Assembly (NCBI RefSeq): GCF_020921035.1
Contig: NC_063160.1
Location: 22,107,595-22,171,594 of the forward strand
Reading direction: 5' to 3'
Length of the DNA: 64,000 bases
Source of the DNA: Rhodamnia argentea
Lineage: Eukaryota > Streptophyta > Magnoliopsida > Myrtales > Myrtaceae
The notes under the pieces are model-generated. The model saw nothing but the letters and a program-made list of their open reading frames with translations. It was not told the origin of the DNA and searched no databases. Position numbers and translations under genes: made by a program. Within the stretch, counting starts at the first letter, position 1. Every line of letters begins with the position of its first letter. This document shows positions 12,217 to 22,822 of this stretch, one piece after another.

Positions 12217-12530
12217 TCAAAACGAGACGACCACCTCACTGCAAGTGAAATCATCGGAGTTCCCAATCAAATCCTCTGGCCACAAGTCTTGGAGCAGCTT
12301 CAGCAGGAGCTGGGCCTGCCTCTTCAACCTCTCCATGCAGTCGCTCTGCATCAGCAGCAGTAGCTGCCTAACCATGCCTGTGGAAAACGCCTTCCTCTGG
12401 CACTGCTCCAACACTGAGTACAGCACCAGCAGCACCCTCGGCGCATACTTTGTCGCGCTGTCTGACACCTTCAGGATCATCCGCACCAGCAGCAGCGCAC
12501 TCAAAGCATACAGACAAGAATAACTAATAG
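12217..12530 (-). pseudogene. 3' fragment of a PUB25/26-type U-box/ARM E3 ligase
   Basis: The minus-strand frame ending at 12217 encodes about 95 residues that match the extreme C-terminus of PUB25/PUB26-like plant U-box ligases: LKVSDSATKYAPRVLLVLYS, then VRQLLLLMQSDCMERLKRQA, then QLLLKLLQDLWPED and GNSDDFTCSEVV. These are the last armadillo repeats plus the conserved tail. No U-box and no other ARM repeats occur upstream. The open frame begins about 12530 without a credible start or an obvious splice acceptor. It is therefore a gene fragment, not a whole gene. It is distinct from the PUB15-type gene at 31757, so its parent lies outside the window. Confidence 0.72.
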
Positions 12531-12959
12531 ATCTTATATTCAGTATAACAATATCAAATGAACAACTAAAAAGTACTCAAGCTTAACTTATCTTAAGCAT
12601 AAAATAAATCAGATGGGAATATGAGAAATTTCTCTCTGATGCGAGTAGTCAGATAAAATAGAAAATGATGGGAAAATGAGTGCATCGGAAGAAGTGCAAA
12701 ACTCTGATGCAGGAAGAGGGGACAGAACGCGAGCCTGTTTTGTTACCACGGGAATGCTATTGGAGTTCTCAAGAAATGGACAGGGCAAGCTTGGAAAATG
12801 CTCTTCAAATCTTTTTAGTGACAGGATAGGGTAGGAATCTACATAATATCTATTTTCACAATAGATGACTCAAATTTATGAAAGCATGCAGAAACTGCAG
12901 TCCTGTTGTATATAAGGTCATGTAGCATCTTACCTTTAGTGCAACCAATTAGCTTTGTG
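12531..12959. other. Spacer between the U-box fragment and the Integrator-like gene
   Basis: AT-rich, no coding feature. On the minus strand, about 30 bases after the Integrator-like stop, a strong GTAAG donor context appears (plus-strand cttac near 12930). It could mark a 3'-UTR intron or be chance. Confidence 0.4.
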
Positions 12960-15900
12960 TCATGAGACCATATGCTTTTCTTCGCGAGCGTTCTGAGGAA
13001 AGCAGCCAAAAATATTGGACCTGCTCAAGCCTTGGGCATCAAAATAATTGGACAACCATAAAACTGCAGAATTGTTGATTGTAAGCTCAGCAGATTCAGA
13101 GAAAATAGACTCTCTGTCGATGCTTTCGACTTTCTCAGAGAACTCAGCTAAGCTAGTAAATAGCTTTGAAGCATGAGACACGGCCCACATTTGGAGGACG
13201 GCAGCAGAAAAGTTATGAAACACATTATTGGGTAACAGCAAGATTGCCCCAACAAGCTCGGATGTAGGTAATCGAGAGCAGCACAAATCTAAAAGGCCTC
13301 CCACTGCAATAGCACTCTTACATGCATCTATTTCGCCTGAGCAAAAGAATTTTAAGATCAACTTCTCCAATTGAAACTGAGAACCCACAAGTTCCAGCCT
13401 AATCAGACTCCAGAACTTATGTTGCTCATCAGCTCCCCAGTGAAGGGAGCTTTGGATCAAACCAAGAACAGTTTCCACATTCTCCCCCAGTATGGATAGC
13501 TTCTTTAGCCCAATCTCAAACTTTATATTGACAATATCGCCATCATTCAAGTGACTCACAAGTAATCTGATAGCATGCTCCTTGCCAATGGATAAATCAG
13601 AAAGCTGAGAAAAGACACTGTGGAACAAAAGCTTCCATTTTACCTCCTTCCACTCTGAGCATGACGCCAAATCAAAAACAAGAAGCTCTGGGAGAGTTCT
13701 ATCAGCTTCTTCAGGTAAGATGGTCGTTAGATGTAAAAGGTAATGTCTATAAGCAAAAAAAGCATCCTGTACCACTGTAACAGCTAACTCTCTGTCTAAA
13801 ACAGCTGCAGCTAAAACTGGTTCAGGAAAGTTCTCCCGCCTTTTATCTGAAAAGGCAAGATAACGATCAATGTGACCCATCAGGAATGGCACCCGGGTGT
13901 TGATCAACTTGTGAAGACTATCTCCCGAGAGTTCATGAATCATATGATTTGCCACGTCTGCCTCATAAGCTAGTCTTGATGCGTAATATAGAAGGTGTGC
14001 TCCCACAGGAAAACCATTCATCGACCAAAACAAAAGCAGTTGAACTAACCTTTCGTTCTTAGAAGAGAGATATTTCCGAATAATTAAGGTTGTGGGAGAC
14101 TCGCATTCACCAACATCAAGATCATATTGTGGGTGCTCAAGAGGTGCAAAGAGTTTGTATCCATTCAACTCTAGTTCCCTCGCTTTAGTTGAAGATAAAA
14201 CCTCAGGAGATGTTGAACAATGCGTGGACAAGTCACTGCCAACATCCATATACAAATCGAGGAATTGCTCTAAAGCCTGAAGACTTGATGCATTTGAGCT
14301 CTTAATTGCTTTGCTGAGACCTTCGACCAATTTTTGGATATCATTCTCTTGGATTTCTGAAGTGTCGGTCAATAATCTAGAAGGAAAGGAAGCAGAAGTA
14401 TCAACCGACTTGGCCCCAACTTCATCTTTCTAGACATCGGTAAGGTGTTCCTCTGGCAAAGCTGTTCCGACCTCCATGGGAATTAAATGACCAAGAGTTT
14501 TAGATGGTTGTATTTCTTGAGCAGTCCCAACTCTCGTATCTGATAAGAAACACCTAAGCTTCTCCTTCAGAGGTGGAGGAATTATTTCACCTGATGTCAA
14601 ATTTTCAAGATTGCGGCTCAATCCTTGGTTAATGAGCAGAGTAAAAGATGAAGTCTGTTAGCTATCATATCCTTGTGGATCAATCCTTGGTTAATGAGCA
14701 GAGTAAAAGATGAAGAAACTCTGTTAGCTATCATATCCTTCTGTTCCATGTCATAGTTATCCACAAGAAGAAACAAAAATTCAAGAAGAGCATGTGTTAG
14801 TTCAATGTAATGAGGTATAGAATGAACCATTAACGACAATGCTGGTTCGATGTTCTTAACTTTATCCACTCTTTCATCAAAGAAAAGCCAATCATAAAAT
14901 AAGGCCAACTTTGCATTGGCTTCCACATAATTTTTCCTGCAAGACTTCAGAAGCCAACCAATGACAGCCCACCTCGGGATAGTATTAGAATGAATGATTT
15001 CTCTAGGTGGGTAGTGCGCACAACATATGAAGCGAACAATATCAACTATAAGAGTCTCTCTCTCCGGAGAGCAAAAAAACTTGCTGGCAAACCAGGTTTG
15101 ATGCCGCTTTTGGTTCCCAAACTTCACGTGTGTGAGCATAAACCTTAATTGCGTTTCTGCCTCTGGGGTAAGTCGAAGCGAGAAATAACGACTCGAAGTC
15201 CTCATGGAATATATCTGCGCAACATCCAAGAATCCAGCGACCCCAAACTCTCTTGGGTTCGAAACCAAATCCCTCCATATTGCTCGAAACTCGGGCACAT
15301 GGACCAAGTCTTGCAACAACCGTATTAAATCCCTCCCAAACTTCAAACACAAACCAAACTGCTCTCTCAACATCTTAACACAAAACTCAATTTCCAACCT
15401 CTTCAGCGCATCCAGTCTTGAATCAACAGTCGCCCTACAATGGTCAGCTAATAACCTCAGAAAGTTATACAACGCACTAGTCAAAATCAACGGATCCTCT
15501 TCCAGCAAGCAGTCCCATTTACCCAAAAACAGGCTCACCATCTCGAAACACAACCACAGATTCCCACTGCCAAAATCGCCCCCGACTATTTGCCTCAACA
15601 ATGAGACCAGCAATCCACTAAACCCCACTGCAGAAACATCAACCATCTCGCCAGCAGCCCACAGGACCTGAGTTTTGGCCGTCTCGGCGAGCTTATCGTA
15701 CAACTCATTGACAATTCGAGCCAGCAGATTCACGAAGAGTACGTACCCGTCGGAGACGGTGGCGTGCAAGTGCTTGATGTGAGTTTTGGCGAGATGGGTC
15801 TCGGTGAGAGCTCCATAGAGGATGGCGCGAGTGAGATCGGGGCATTCGTCTGAGGTTAGGATCTTGAGAGGGAAGGGCGGTCTGAGCTTGGGCTCGAGGA

Positions 15901-15979
15901 GCTGGAAGGCTTGACGGAGAGAGAGCTCGAGATGGTTCTCTGCTTCGTGAGGTGCGAGTTGGAGTAGCTTCGAGGCCAT
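12960..15979 (-). pseudogene. INTS3: Integrator complex subunit 3 homologue, interrupted by a frameshifting duplication and an in-frame stop
   Basis: Three open segments lie head to tail: 15979-14618 (453 aa, starts MASKLLQLAPHEAENHLELS), 14621-14430 (same frame as what follows) and about 14429-12960 (470 aa from its first Met, ends HMVS). Together they cover roughly 1000 residues with no introns, about the length of INTS3. The N-terminal half matches the INTS3 N-terminal domain of plant homologues (LLARIVNELYDKLAETAKTQ, then VLWAAGEMVDVSAVGFSGLL, and IPRWAVIGWLLKSCRKNYVE). INTS3 is a scaffold of the Integrator complex in snRNA 3' processing and promoter-proximal transcription control. Two lesions break it. 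A 62-bp tandem duplication at 14618-14742 shifts the frame, and a TAG at 14430-14432 lies in frame with both flanking segments. Intron absence plus lesions suits a pseudogene, perhaps a retrocopy, but assembly error is possible. Without the duplication and the TAG the rest would read through. Confidence 0.72.
14618..14742. repeat. 62-bp tandem duplication inside the Integrator-like gene
   Basis: Copy 1 is 14618-14679 and copy 2 is 14680-14742. Both begin tcaatccttggttaatgagc. The copies differ mainly by a 4-base aaac present only in copy 2 (14717-14720 region). A period of 62 is not a multiple of three, which explains the frame change between the upstream and downstream coding segments. Confidence 0.9.
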
Positions 15980-16164
15980 GGCATGACTGGAGAAGAAGTA
16001 GGAGGAGGAGAAAGAATTTAACGGTCGGCAGTGTGCGTAGCGATCTGGAGGGGTTTGTGAGCAAATTGCGAAGGGTTAAGAAGAAGAAAAAGAATGTCGT
16101 GCCGGCCGTTGCGACGGCGACGGCGACGGCGACGGCGCTCGCCACAGTCGCATACCTTAAAATC
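15980..16164 (-). promoter_or_regulatory. 5' flank of the Integrator-like gene with a GGCGAC microsatellite
   Basis: Purine-rich and GC-rich leader-like DNA. A hexanucleotide-like GCGACG/GGCGAC run occupies 16111-16137. No TATA box was convincing. Confidence 0.4.
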
Positions 16165-16580
16165 CCTTTTTTCTGCTGTCTTAAGGATTTAACACAAACT
16201 TTTTAATGGAATTTCTAGCGAGTCATAAAAATAAATTTTATTGAGGAAATATTTTGGAAGTGACTTATTTTCAAGGAAAAAACTATTTTCCTAAATTTGA
16301 TTGTATTTTGTAAATAATACGAAAATAATTTACTTTTGAGAAAATCTGAAAAAGAAAATTACCATAATAGTCTTAAACATACTGCACGGACGGACGTCAA
16401 TTCAATCATAAAACTTCTGACAATTTATCAATATAGTCCTTCCAACCAATCTTAATCAAGAATTGCTAAGGTCAATGACAATCATGTACCTAAACATGAT
16501 CGGTGCTGCATGAAAAAATTTATAATAATTTTAAACATTTTTTAAAAATTATTTTTATAGAACGCACCCTAAGGCAACAT
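16165..16580. mobile_element. Foldback/MITE-like repeat, copy B (left half)
   Basis: Shares with copy A, in order, the phrase aaactttttaatggaatttc (then tagcgag) and, after an AT-rich bridge, the family body phrases tcaattcaatcataaa, tagtccttccaa and catgatcggtgctg. The right half with the inverted end is missing, so it is truncated. It starts next to the 5' end of the Integrator-like gene, just as copy A starts next to the 5' end of LAZ1. Confidence 0.55.
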
Positions 16581-17565
16581 GGGTAATTCCAAGTCCTTTA
16601 AATCCCAAAACTTAGTTAATGTACCCATTTTTCATCCGAGCTTTATTAAGCAAGCAAATTTTACTAAACAGAAAAGCAAAAGACTTAAACATTTTCCACA
16701 AATGGAATGTGCAGTAATAAATGAATTTTAAAAATTGAAATTGCTCATTGATGCCAAAACCGAAGGTCGAATCACATAGCCAGAGGTTAGTGAAGAATCG
16801 AAGACGGAAAACTATTTTTGCATTAAGGGTAAAAGGAGACGGAGAACTGAACGTGTAGAACTGTCGTTCCAAGCACAAACACGCCTCTCTTTCCATGCAC
16901 TTATCACATTGTCGAGTCTTGCACACACACATGCATATCTCACCAAAGATTAAGGAAACGCATGTCTCAAACTCAAAGCCTAACCAGTCATGTCCTGAGT
17001 CTCCTCGCCACAAAGCGTTCTACCAGTTCGGTCCCGAGAGTCATGGGAAGACCCACAAGATGAGTGAACTTAAGTTGGTGGCAGAGACGACTCCGCAATT
17101 TATAGGGAATCCGCTACTTCAAAGTTTAGAGCGAAAGGCAGCATCGCCTTTCACCTCTTAAACATCATCAGGGGCAAGATATCCATGACCCGCATAAAAA
17201 TTGGGAAACAAGAAACAAACGGTATGTAACTGTCTGAGAAAAGAACCAGCCTTAGAAAAACAGACATGCTTCTCATGAATGGCGAGGTGCATCTATAGCT
17301 CAACAATTGCAATATAGAAACAACCAAATGATCTCAACAGCTTCACAGAGAGAGAGAGAGAGAGAGAGAGAGATTGACATTCAACTATTATGAACAAACA
17401 GCCGCATGTTTCTGTAGGAACTTTAGACTATAAGACTCTGATCATCTACTTTAACCAACATTCGATAACCTGACTATTGTATATCCCTAAACAGACAATA
17501 AAAGCAACATAAAAGGTTGAGGTTGCCTGCACAACTCAATACATCCGATCTCTAATCTAAAATGT
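16581..17565. other. 3' flank of the PWWP gene, with an EF-hand-gene fragment and an AG microsatellite
   Basis: No intact gene. 17045-17272 is a fragment related to the EF-hand gene (see its own entry). An (AG)13 run lies at 17347-17372. The minus-strand sequence 17460-17520 could carry an alternative last exon of the PWWP gene: after an acceptor at about 17527 it reads 26 codons to a TAG. Confidence 0.45.
17045..17272 (-). pseudogene. Exon-plus-intron fragment copied from the EF-hand gene
   Basis: Aligns along its length with 25138-25365, which is exon 6 of the EF-hand gene and flanking intron. The exon part still shows atcatcaggggcaagatatc in place of atcatcagggacaagatatc. Its donor side has decayed (tcaccTCTTAAacat replaces the intact exon border), which introduces a stop. 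Intron sequence is included, so the copy came from DNA and not from mRNA. Confidence 0.75.
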
Positions 17566-20391
17566 TCAACACCTGCCTGAGGAACTTACCTTCTCCAAGA
17601 GGTCCTTTATCTCGCCCTCTAGACTGGACTTCATCTTTTTCGACAACTTTCCATGGGACTTATCCACCATTGATGTCATCTTCTCAAGCTTCAGCTTTAT
17701 GTATTCAAGTTCAGATGCTTCTTCTGTTGATGGTTGCGAGGCAGATTGCTTCTTAGGGGTCATGTTGCTGTGCTGGTTGGGAAGAGGAAAATCTTCAGCA
17801 TTTGCATTACCACCATGTCCATGTGTCTTGGGAGTAGCTGAATCGCACTGGAGCTCGAAGCTGGCATTGGCAGATCCAAACGGATTCTCTTTTTGTGAAC
17901 TTTTCAGGGCTTCTTCGGCATTAGAGTTCTTTTGAAAGACCACGAGAGCATATAAACTGTTGTAGCACATATCTGTTTCTGTTTCAATCAAAACCCCAAA
18001 TTTACTATATATCTTGATGAGATCGTCTTTCGTGGGTAAAATAGCACCTGGACTGAACGTAACTAGAAGCCGTCCTGGGACTTCTTTTAAGTTTTTCTTC
18101 CCACTTGATCTCTTAGAGGCTGGTTGACTTTTAGGAGTATCCATTTTTGACTCGTCCTTCTTGATTCTTTTCCTCCCTGGTTTACTTGGAGCTGATTTGC
18201 CAGAAGTTTCAGATTGGTCAGTCGGGGCTCCCTTCAGTGACTTTCTCTTTCTCCCAGGTTGGCGTTTATTGAATGTCTTATAGTTCGACCCATTGCGGTA
18301 CACAGAGCTTCTATACATAGGGAAGAACTCCTCAACAACATCGGATTTGCTCTCCCTTGCATGTACAGGATCAACAGCGACAGCCCGAACTTCAGATAGG
18401 ACATCATTGGCAGAAGCCTTGACTTTCATTGGCTCAACAATCTTGTTGTCATCTTCTCCTTGACTTTCAGGAATATTTTCACTGGTCCCGTGTCCGGCTC
18501 CAGATTCCTCTGCATCTTTTTCCTGACCTTTACTGTGCTCAGACTTCAAACTTGAAGTTGAACCCTTTAGGTTATCAGCAGCCTTGACCATCCTCTCTCC
18601 AAATCTAACGATACTGGAAATTTTTAAGGATTCAGCTTCAATGTCACCCTTTTTCTGACCCCTACCTATATTCATGTATGGTGGAGACAAGTATTTGCTC
18701 TTCTTCCTTTCCCTTAACAAAAAGCCCTTCCCAAGTTGTTCAGAGTCACCATCAGAAGCTTCTGTGTTAGAACCTTCTTTCACCTTTCCCTCTGTTATCA
18801 CAGAGTGCTTGGATTGCTCTTTGTCCTGAGGCCCAATAATTTCAGGACTTGAGATTCTTGTCCTCTTCCTTCTGCTCTTCTTAGTTTCCTCCTTGTGACT
18901 GCCACTGTTGCCACCACCCATCTCAACATTTGAACCGGACCTTTTGAACTCCACAAAGTCATGTTTTGGAGAACTCTTATCATCAATGCCAGCTTCATCA
19001 ACAGTAACTTTTTTCTCTTTCACAGATGACCCTGCGCCTTCTTTGGTTTTATTCCCCTGATTAACATCCGCCTGAGTATCCAGGTTGCCACCAATAATTT
19101 CAGCAATGCTCTTCTGCTTCGGTTTCTTGTACCCTCCATTGGTGGATGCACCATAGCATTTCTGCAACACAGCCTTTTCGGTAGGGGAAGAAAGCCATTC
19201 TTCCATTACTGGCCCCTGAAATGGGATCCCCACTTTGCCATCAACCATTGCAACATCTTCTCTCAGGTCTTCAAGACCTGGTATCTCCACAGCTTCGTGG
19301 TAACCAGGCAACTGATCGAACCCTTTCGCTCTATAAAAAGCTAAGAGCCAATTCTTCAACACTGTCAGCTCAAGTATACTGGATGTAGAAGCAAGATGCG
19401 TCAAAAACTTCAAATGAGAAAGCAACTTCCCGGGTTCAGTCCAAACAACGGAAATCCTCTCGATCCCATCATCAGAAAAAAAAACTTCTTCCTTAATGCC
19501 AGAATTCCCTACCAAGGGCCTAGTTAAACGCTTTTCCATGGGCACACAAGAGCAAGTCATCCTCATATTCACGAATCTACCTATCTGGTGTAGCGCAGCC
19601 TCTACAGCGTTCAAAAAATTCTTCGAAGTACTCTGCTTTGTCATTACCTCGAAATTCTCCTCGAAAGGCTTCAACTGAGTAGGGTGACACCAGGCAAATG
19701 TTCCATCACCAAAGTACGACACAAGGAGCTTACCCTTGGTCCTGAGCTTTGCAGCAAAGTCCGAGGCATCTGACGAATCATAAATCTGCCCCGGCCACCA
19801 CGGATGGCTCTTCACTTTACCCCACACCAAGTCCCCAACAGAATACTGACATCCTCCAACATCCTCCCCGTCTCCATCGGCAGGTTCGCTCGTCAACTCA
19901 CTGATTTCCCCAATATCCTCTGCCGAATCAGCTAGAGTTGCACCATTTTCATCGGGGGCGAGAAATTTTCCTCCGCCATCAGGCACCCCACCGGCCAAAG
20001 AAGGTGTGTTCAATGGACCCTTAACGGCCCCCACATCCTCACCGACCCCAACCGAAGATCCCAACGACGCATCTTTGATATCGACCACTCTCCCACTTCC
20101 CTTCATTTTCAACAAAGACGACACTCCATTCATCTCGAAATCTTCTAGCCCGCCAACCCTACCGCCCGAAACGTCCTCATTCCCGTCCCCACGCTTCACC
20201 GCTTCCACGGCCTTGCCACCGGGACCATCCTTCCCATTAACAGAAACCCTAGCCCCGTCCTCGCGCTTCCCTTGAACAAAACCCGGGTCCGCACGAGCCC
20301 CGCCTCCTCCATCGACGCTCCCCTCTCCCGGCGCTCGGGCCGCAGCCGCCTTATCGGCCAAAGACTCGACCTTCGCTTCGACCGTACCCAT
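17566..20391 (-). CDS. PWWP-domain protein (PDP-like)
   Basis: One long open frame gives 941 aa from the ATG at 20391. An upstream in-frame Met at 20541 would add 50 residues of leader-like, Phe/Arg-rich sequence over a microsatellite region, so 20391 (MGTVEAKVESLADK) is preferred. Residues about 1-185 are acidic and Gly-rich. A PWWP domain follows at about 186-246 (VGDLVWGKVKSHPWWPGQIY). Next come a conserved plant-specific helical region, a long Lys/Ser-rich linker with nuclear-localisation-like clusters (GRKRIKKDE, KRQPGRKRKS), an RRM-like fold at about 773-850 (RLLVTFSPGAILPTKDDLIK) and a C-terminal helix. PWWP domains bind methylated histone tails and DNA; plant PDP proteins associate with PRC2 and flowering-time control. 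A consensus GTAAGT (plus-strand 17584-17589) lies just before the stop, so the last few residues (VSSSGRC) may instead be spliced away. The interior of this gene has a broken copy at 9955-10895. Confidence 0.85.
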   Translation of the reverse strand: MGTVEAKVESLADKAAAARAPGEGSVDGGGGARADPGFVQGKREDGARVSVNGKDGPGGKAVEAVKRGDGNEDVSGGRVGGLEDFEMNGVSSLLKMKGSGRVVDIKDASLGSSVGVGEDVGAVKGPLNTPSLAGGVPDGGGKFLAPDENGATLADSAEDIGEISELTSEPADGDGEDVGGCQYSVGDLVWGKVKSHPWWPGQIYDSSDASDFAAKLRTKGKLLVSYFGDGTFAWCHPTQLKPFEENFEVMTKQSTSKNFLNAVEAALHQIGRFVNMRMTCSCVPMEKRLTRPLVGNSGIKEEVFFSDDGIERISVVWTEPGKLLSHLKFLTHLASTSSILELTVLKNWLLAFYRAKGFDQLPGYHEAVEIPGLEDLREDVAMVDGKVGIPFQGPVMEEWLSSPTEKAVLQKCYGASTNGGYKKPKQKSIAEIIGGNLDTQADVNQGNKTKEGAGSSVKEKKVTVDEAGIDDKSSPKHDFVEFKRSGSNVEMGGGNSGSHKEETKKSRRKRTRISSPEIIGPQDKEQSKHSVITEGKVKEGSNTEASDGDSEQLGKGFLLRERKKSKYLSPPYMNIGRGQKKGDIEAESLKISSIVRFGERMVKAADNLKGSTSSLKSEHSKGQEKDAEESGAGHGTSENIPESQGEDDNKIVEPMKVKASANDVLSEVRAVAVDPVHARESKSDVVEEFFPMYRSSVYRNGSNYKTFNKRQPGRKRKSLKGAPTDQSETSGKSAPSKPGRKRIKKDESKMDTPKSQPASKRSSGKKNLKEVPGRLLVTFSPGAILPTKDDLIKIYSKFGVLIETETDMCYNSLYALVVFQKNSNAEEALKSSQKENPFGSANASFELQCDSATPKTHGHGGNANAEDFPLPNQHSNMTPKKQSASQPSTEEASELEYIKLKLEKMTSMVDKSHGKLSKKMKSSLEGEIKDLLEKVSSSGRC

Positions 20392-20980
20392 TTCAGCGGA
20401 AAAAAGGAAAAAACCCCTTCTTCTTTTTTTTTTAAATCCTACACACAAGGCAAGCGCAACCACCCACGTATAATATATATATATGTATCGGGGAAATGAA
20501 ATGAACCGAAACCCGCGAAGGCAGAGAGAAAATAATAACAATAATAAAGAGGGAAAGAAAGAAGAAGAAGAAGAAGAAGACGAGGAGGAATACGTTTAGC
20601 GTTTAGGGTTTTCTCGTAGAGGGAAGATGCGCACCCCAAATAGAAAGAAGAAGAGAAAAAGACAAAAGAGAGAGAGGGGACTAGAGGAACGTCAATACCT
20701 TAGCGCGTGCGCGAGAGAGAGAGAGAGGAATAAGACCAACCCCTCGCCTAAGCCTACAGATACTGGTTCTCTACATACGCCGCCGCCGCCGCCAACGCCA
20801 TTTTCTTCCACGCCGCGAGCTAGAGAGAGAGAGAGGGAGGGAGAGAGAGAGGAGATGGATTTTTGGGGGAGTCGGTAAATTTCTACTCTGGTGGACGTAC
20901 GACGCTGCGAAGAGAAAAGACGAAACTTTTTGCGTATTTTTTTTTTTTTTTGGGGTGGCGGTGAAATCAAAATGGGGTTT
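20392..20980 (-). promoter_or_regulatory. Leader and promoter of the PWWP gene, rich in simple repeats
   Basis: Contains a (GAA)n/(GAAGAA)n run at about 20560-20580, GA runs at about 20710-20728 and 20823-20855, and a T run near 20938-20951. GA/CT tracts are common in plant 5' UTRs. The exact transcription start is not visible. Confidence 0.45.
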
Positions 20981-22822
20981 TAATTAAACGACCAGCAGAA
21001 TGGTCCCGCGCCTCTACCGGCTAGGCTATATACGCCTACCTCCTTTTTGTTTTTTGCTCTTCTTCTTCCGTATTTTCAAGAGCTTCGCAGAATATAAAGC
21101 ATAAGATAAAAAGATTGCCAACCACAAAATGACACGCGCACTGCTCGTAGTGCTTAGCCTAGGTCTTTCTCTCTTTGGTGCAAAAAAAAGAAAAGAGTCT
21201 CGTCGATTGATTTTACAACTTCATGACCTTCCGTGTTGCGCATTTTGCCAAGCAATTATGAAGAGGTATAAAGAGTTGCAATCAGAAGATTCATCCCTCC
21301 ATGAATCATAAAATTTTTCTATGGGACAGGCATTTAAGATATAAATCATGTCCACAGTGTCTCAGCTATAAGTTATGTTAATATCATTAGTATTTTTCGT
21401 TTTGAAATAGATGAAAAACGTAACGATTTCAAGTAAAGTTAGTTGTGTAATGTCATGTCGAGTTTGAGCCCTTTTTTTTTTGTCCTCGTACAATGCTCGA
21501 GGTGTTCTCCCATGCCCTCAAACCATGACAAAAAATTCTCCATCCTCAGGGCTGCAAACGGGCCGTAAACAAGTCGAGCAGACCAAGTCTAAAGATATGT
21601 TTAATCGGTTCATCCACTCCGGATCGGGAAAAAGGAAAAAAAAAACATACCGACACGACTTTAATGTTTAAATTCATGCATCTCGACTTTACCCCAAATA
21701 CATTTAAGTTATGCAAAACATGTAGTATGCCTTTTAGAGTTCCATTTTTGAAAAATGGCCTCTTTCCAATTCATGATCTGTGAAATCATGTAGCTCCAAG
21801 CTTATGCTGTGAAATGTAATTGACCATTGCAAAGTCAAAACCCCAAATGCACGTGGATTTTGTATTACGAAAACACGCAAGTGATTAGCGAACCTTATGG
21901 GAAATCACCGGGTGATGTGAATCCTGCTCAGGTGGAAACCAGACATCGTTCTAATGGTGGAAATGTCAATACTACTTTCTATCGGCATAACCGAAATTGG
22001 TCACTAAATCTTCTGAACAAAACAAGCTCGCGCTAGAAAACTATAACACTGACATACTTGCATCCACATCGCTATTGCATAGACAAACCTTTCAATCACA
22101 CAATCGCTAAAAATGTGTACACAAGTTCATGGGAAGAAACAAGTTCATGAGAAATGTCATGTTTCACGTAGCAACGTACGGCATAGTGATATGAGAAGAA
22201 ATAGGTCCATGAGAGATGCATTGTTCTGGAAAATTTTCGAAATAAAAATGTGATTAGTCCATATTGTAGGCAATTGACTTTGTTGGTTACACAATGTCAA
22301 TCACACAGCCAAAACATGAAACGCTTTTCTAAAGCGACACAGAAGGAGCAATCGCATTAGATTCCATGGAACTATTTCGGTTTAGTGGCTACCACACTTT
22401 TTCGTCAGGAGGATTGGACCTGCGAAACAAAACAATGTCTCCAGCAATTTTTACATGCATTTGATCGTTCCTTCATCCACAAACCGGGCCTGCCCGCGAA
22501 TACACACAATTTTGACCTAAGAGTGAATCTCGTTCTTGAGCATATTATATCAACAAGATGCACCCATAATAATATGCTTCAAACATGAAAGAATCGATAA
22601 TAATATGCATCAATAAAGGGTGAGTGATTTTCCCTGGGAAACAATCTTGATGCTTCATGTAACATGAACGAATCTGCAACTATAGTATGATATACAAGAA
22701 AAAGAGGGTCTTCAAAGTACAAACATGCCTTTCTCCTCTTTCACCAATGATGTCGTTGAGTCTGTATAAACATGATTTCTCGTACAGCTTTCGCAGTTGC
22801 ATTGACTTCATGTGAGTTGTTT
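20981..22822. other. Gene-free spacer between the PWWP and EF-hand genes
   Basis: No conserved coding sequence, RNA gene or bounded transposon was found. Short open frames here have no family resemblance. The 3' UTR of the EF-hand gene should occupy the right end. Confidence 0.5.

Noticed and set aside
12217-12960. The U-box fragment as the last exon of the Integrator-like gene
   Set aside because: The families differ, the Integrator-like frame already stops at 12960, and the fragment matches PUB25/26 tails over its whole length.
15204-15671. 155-codon plus-strand frame opposite the Integrator-like gene
   Set aside because: Antisense shadow of a conserved coding segment, Ser/Asn-rich without any domain.
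16100-16140. Ala/Val-rich peptide encoded by the GGCGAC run
   Set aside because: It is a microsatellite translated by chance in several frames.
20392-20541. Upstream in-frame extension of the PWWP protein by 50 residues
   Set aside because: The extension crosses TA and T-rich simple sequence and is Phe/Arg/Tyr-rich, unlike the Gly/acidic start of the family; the ATG at 20391 is preferred.
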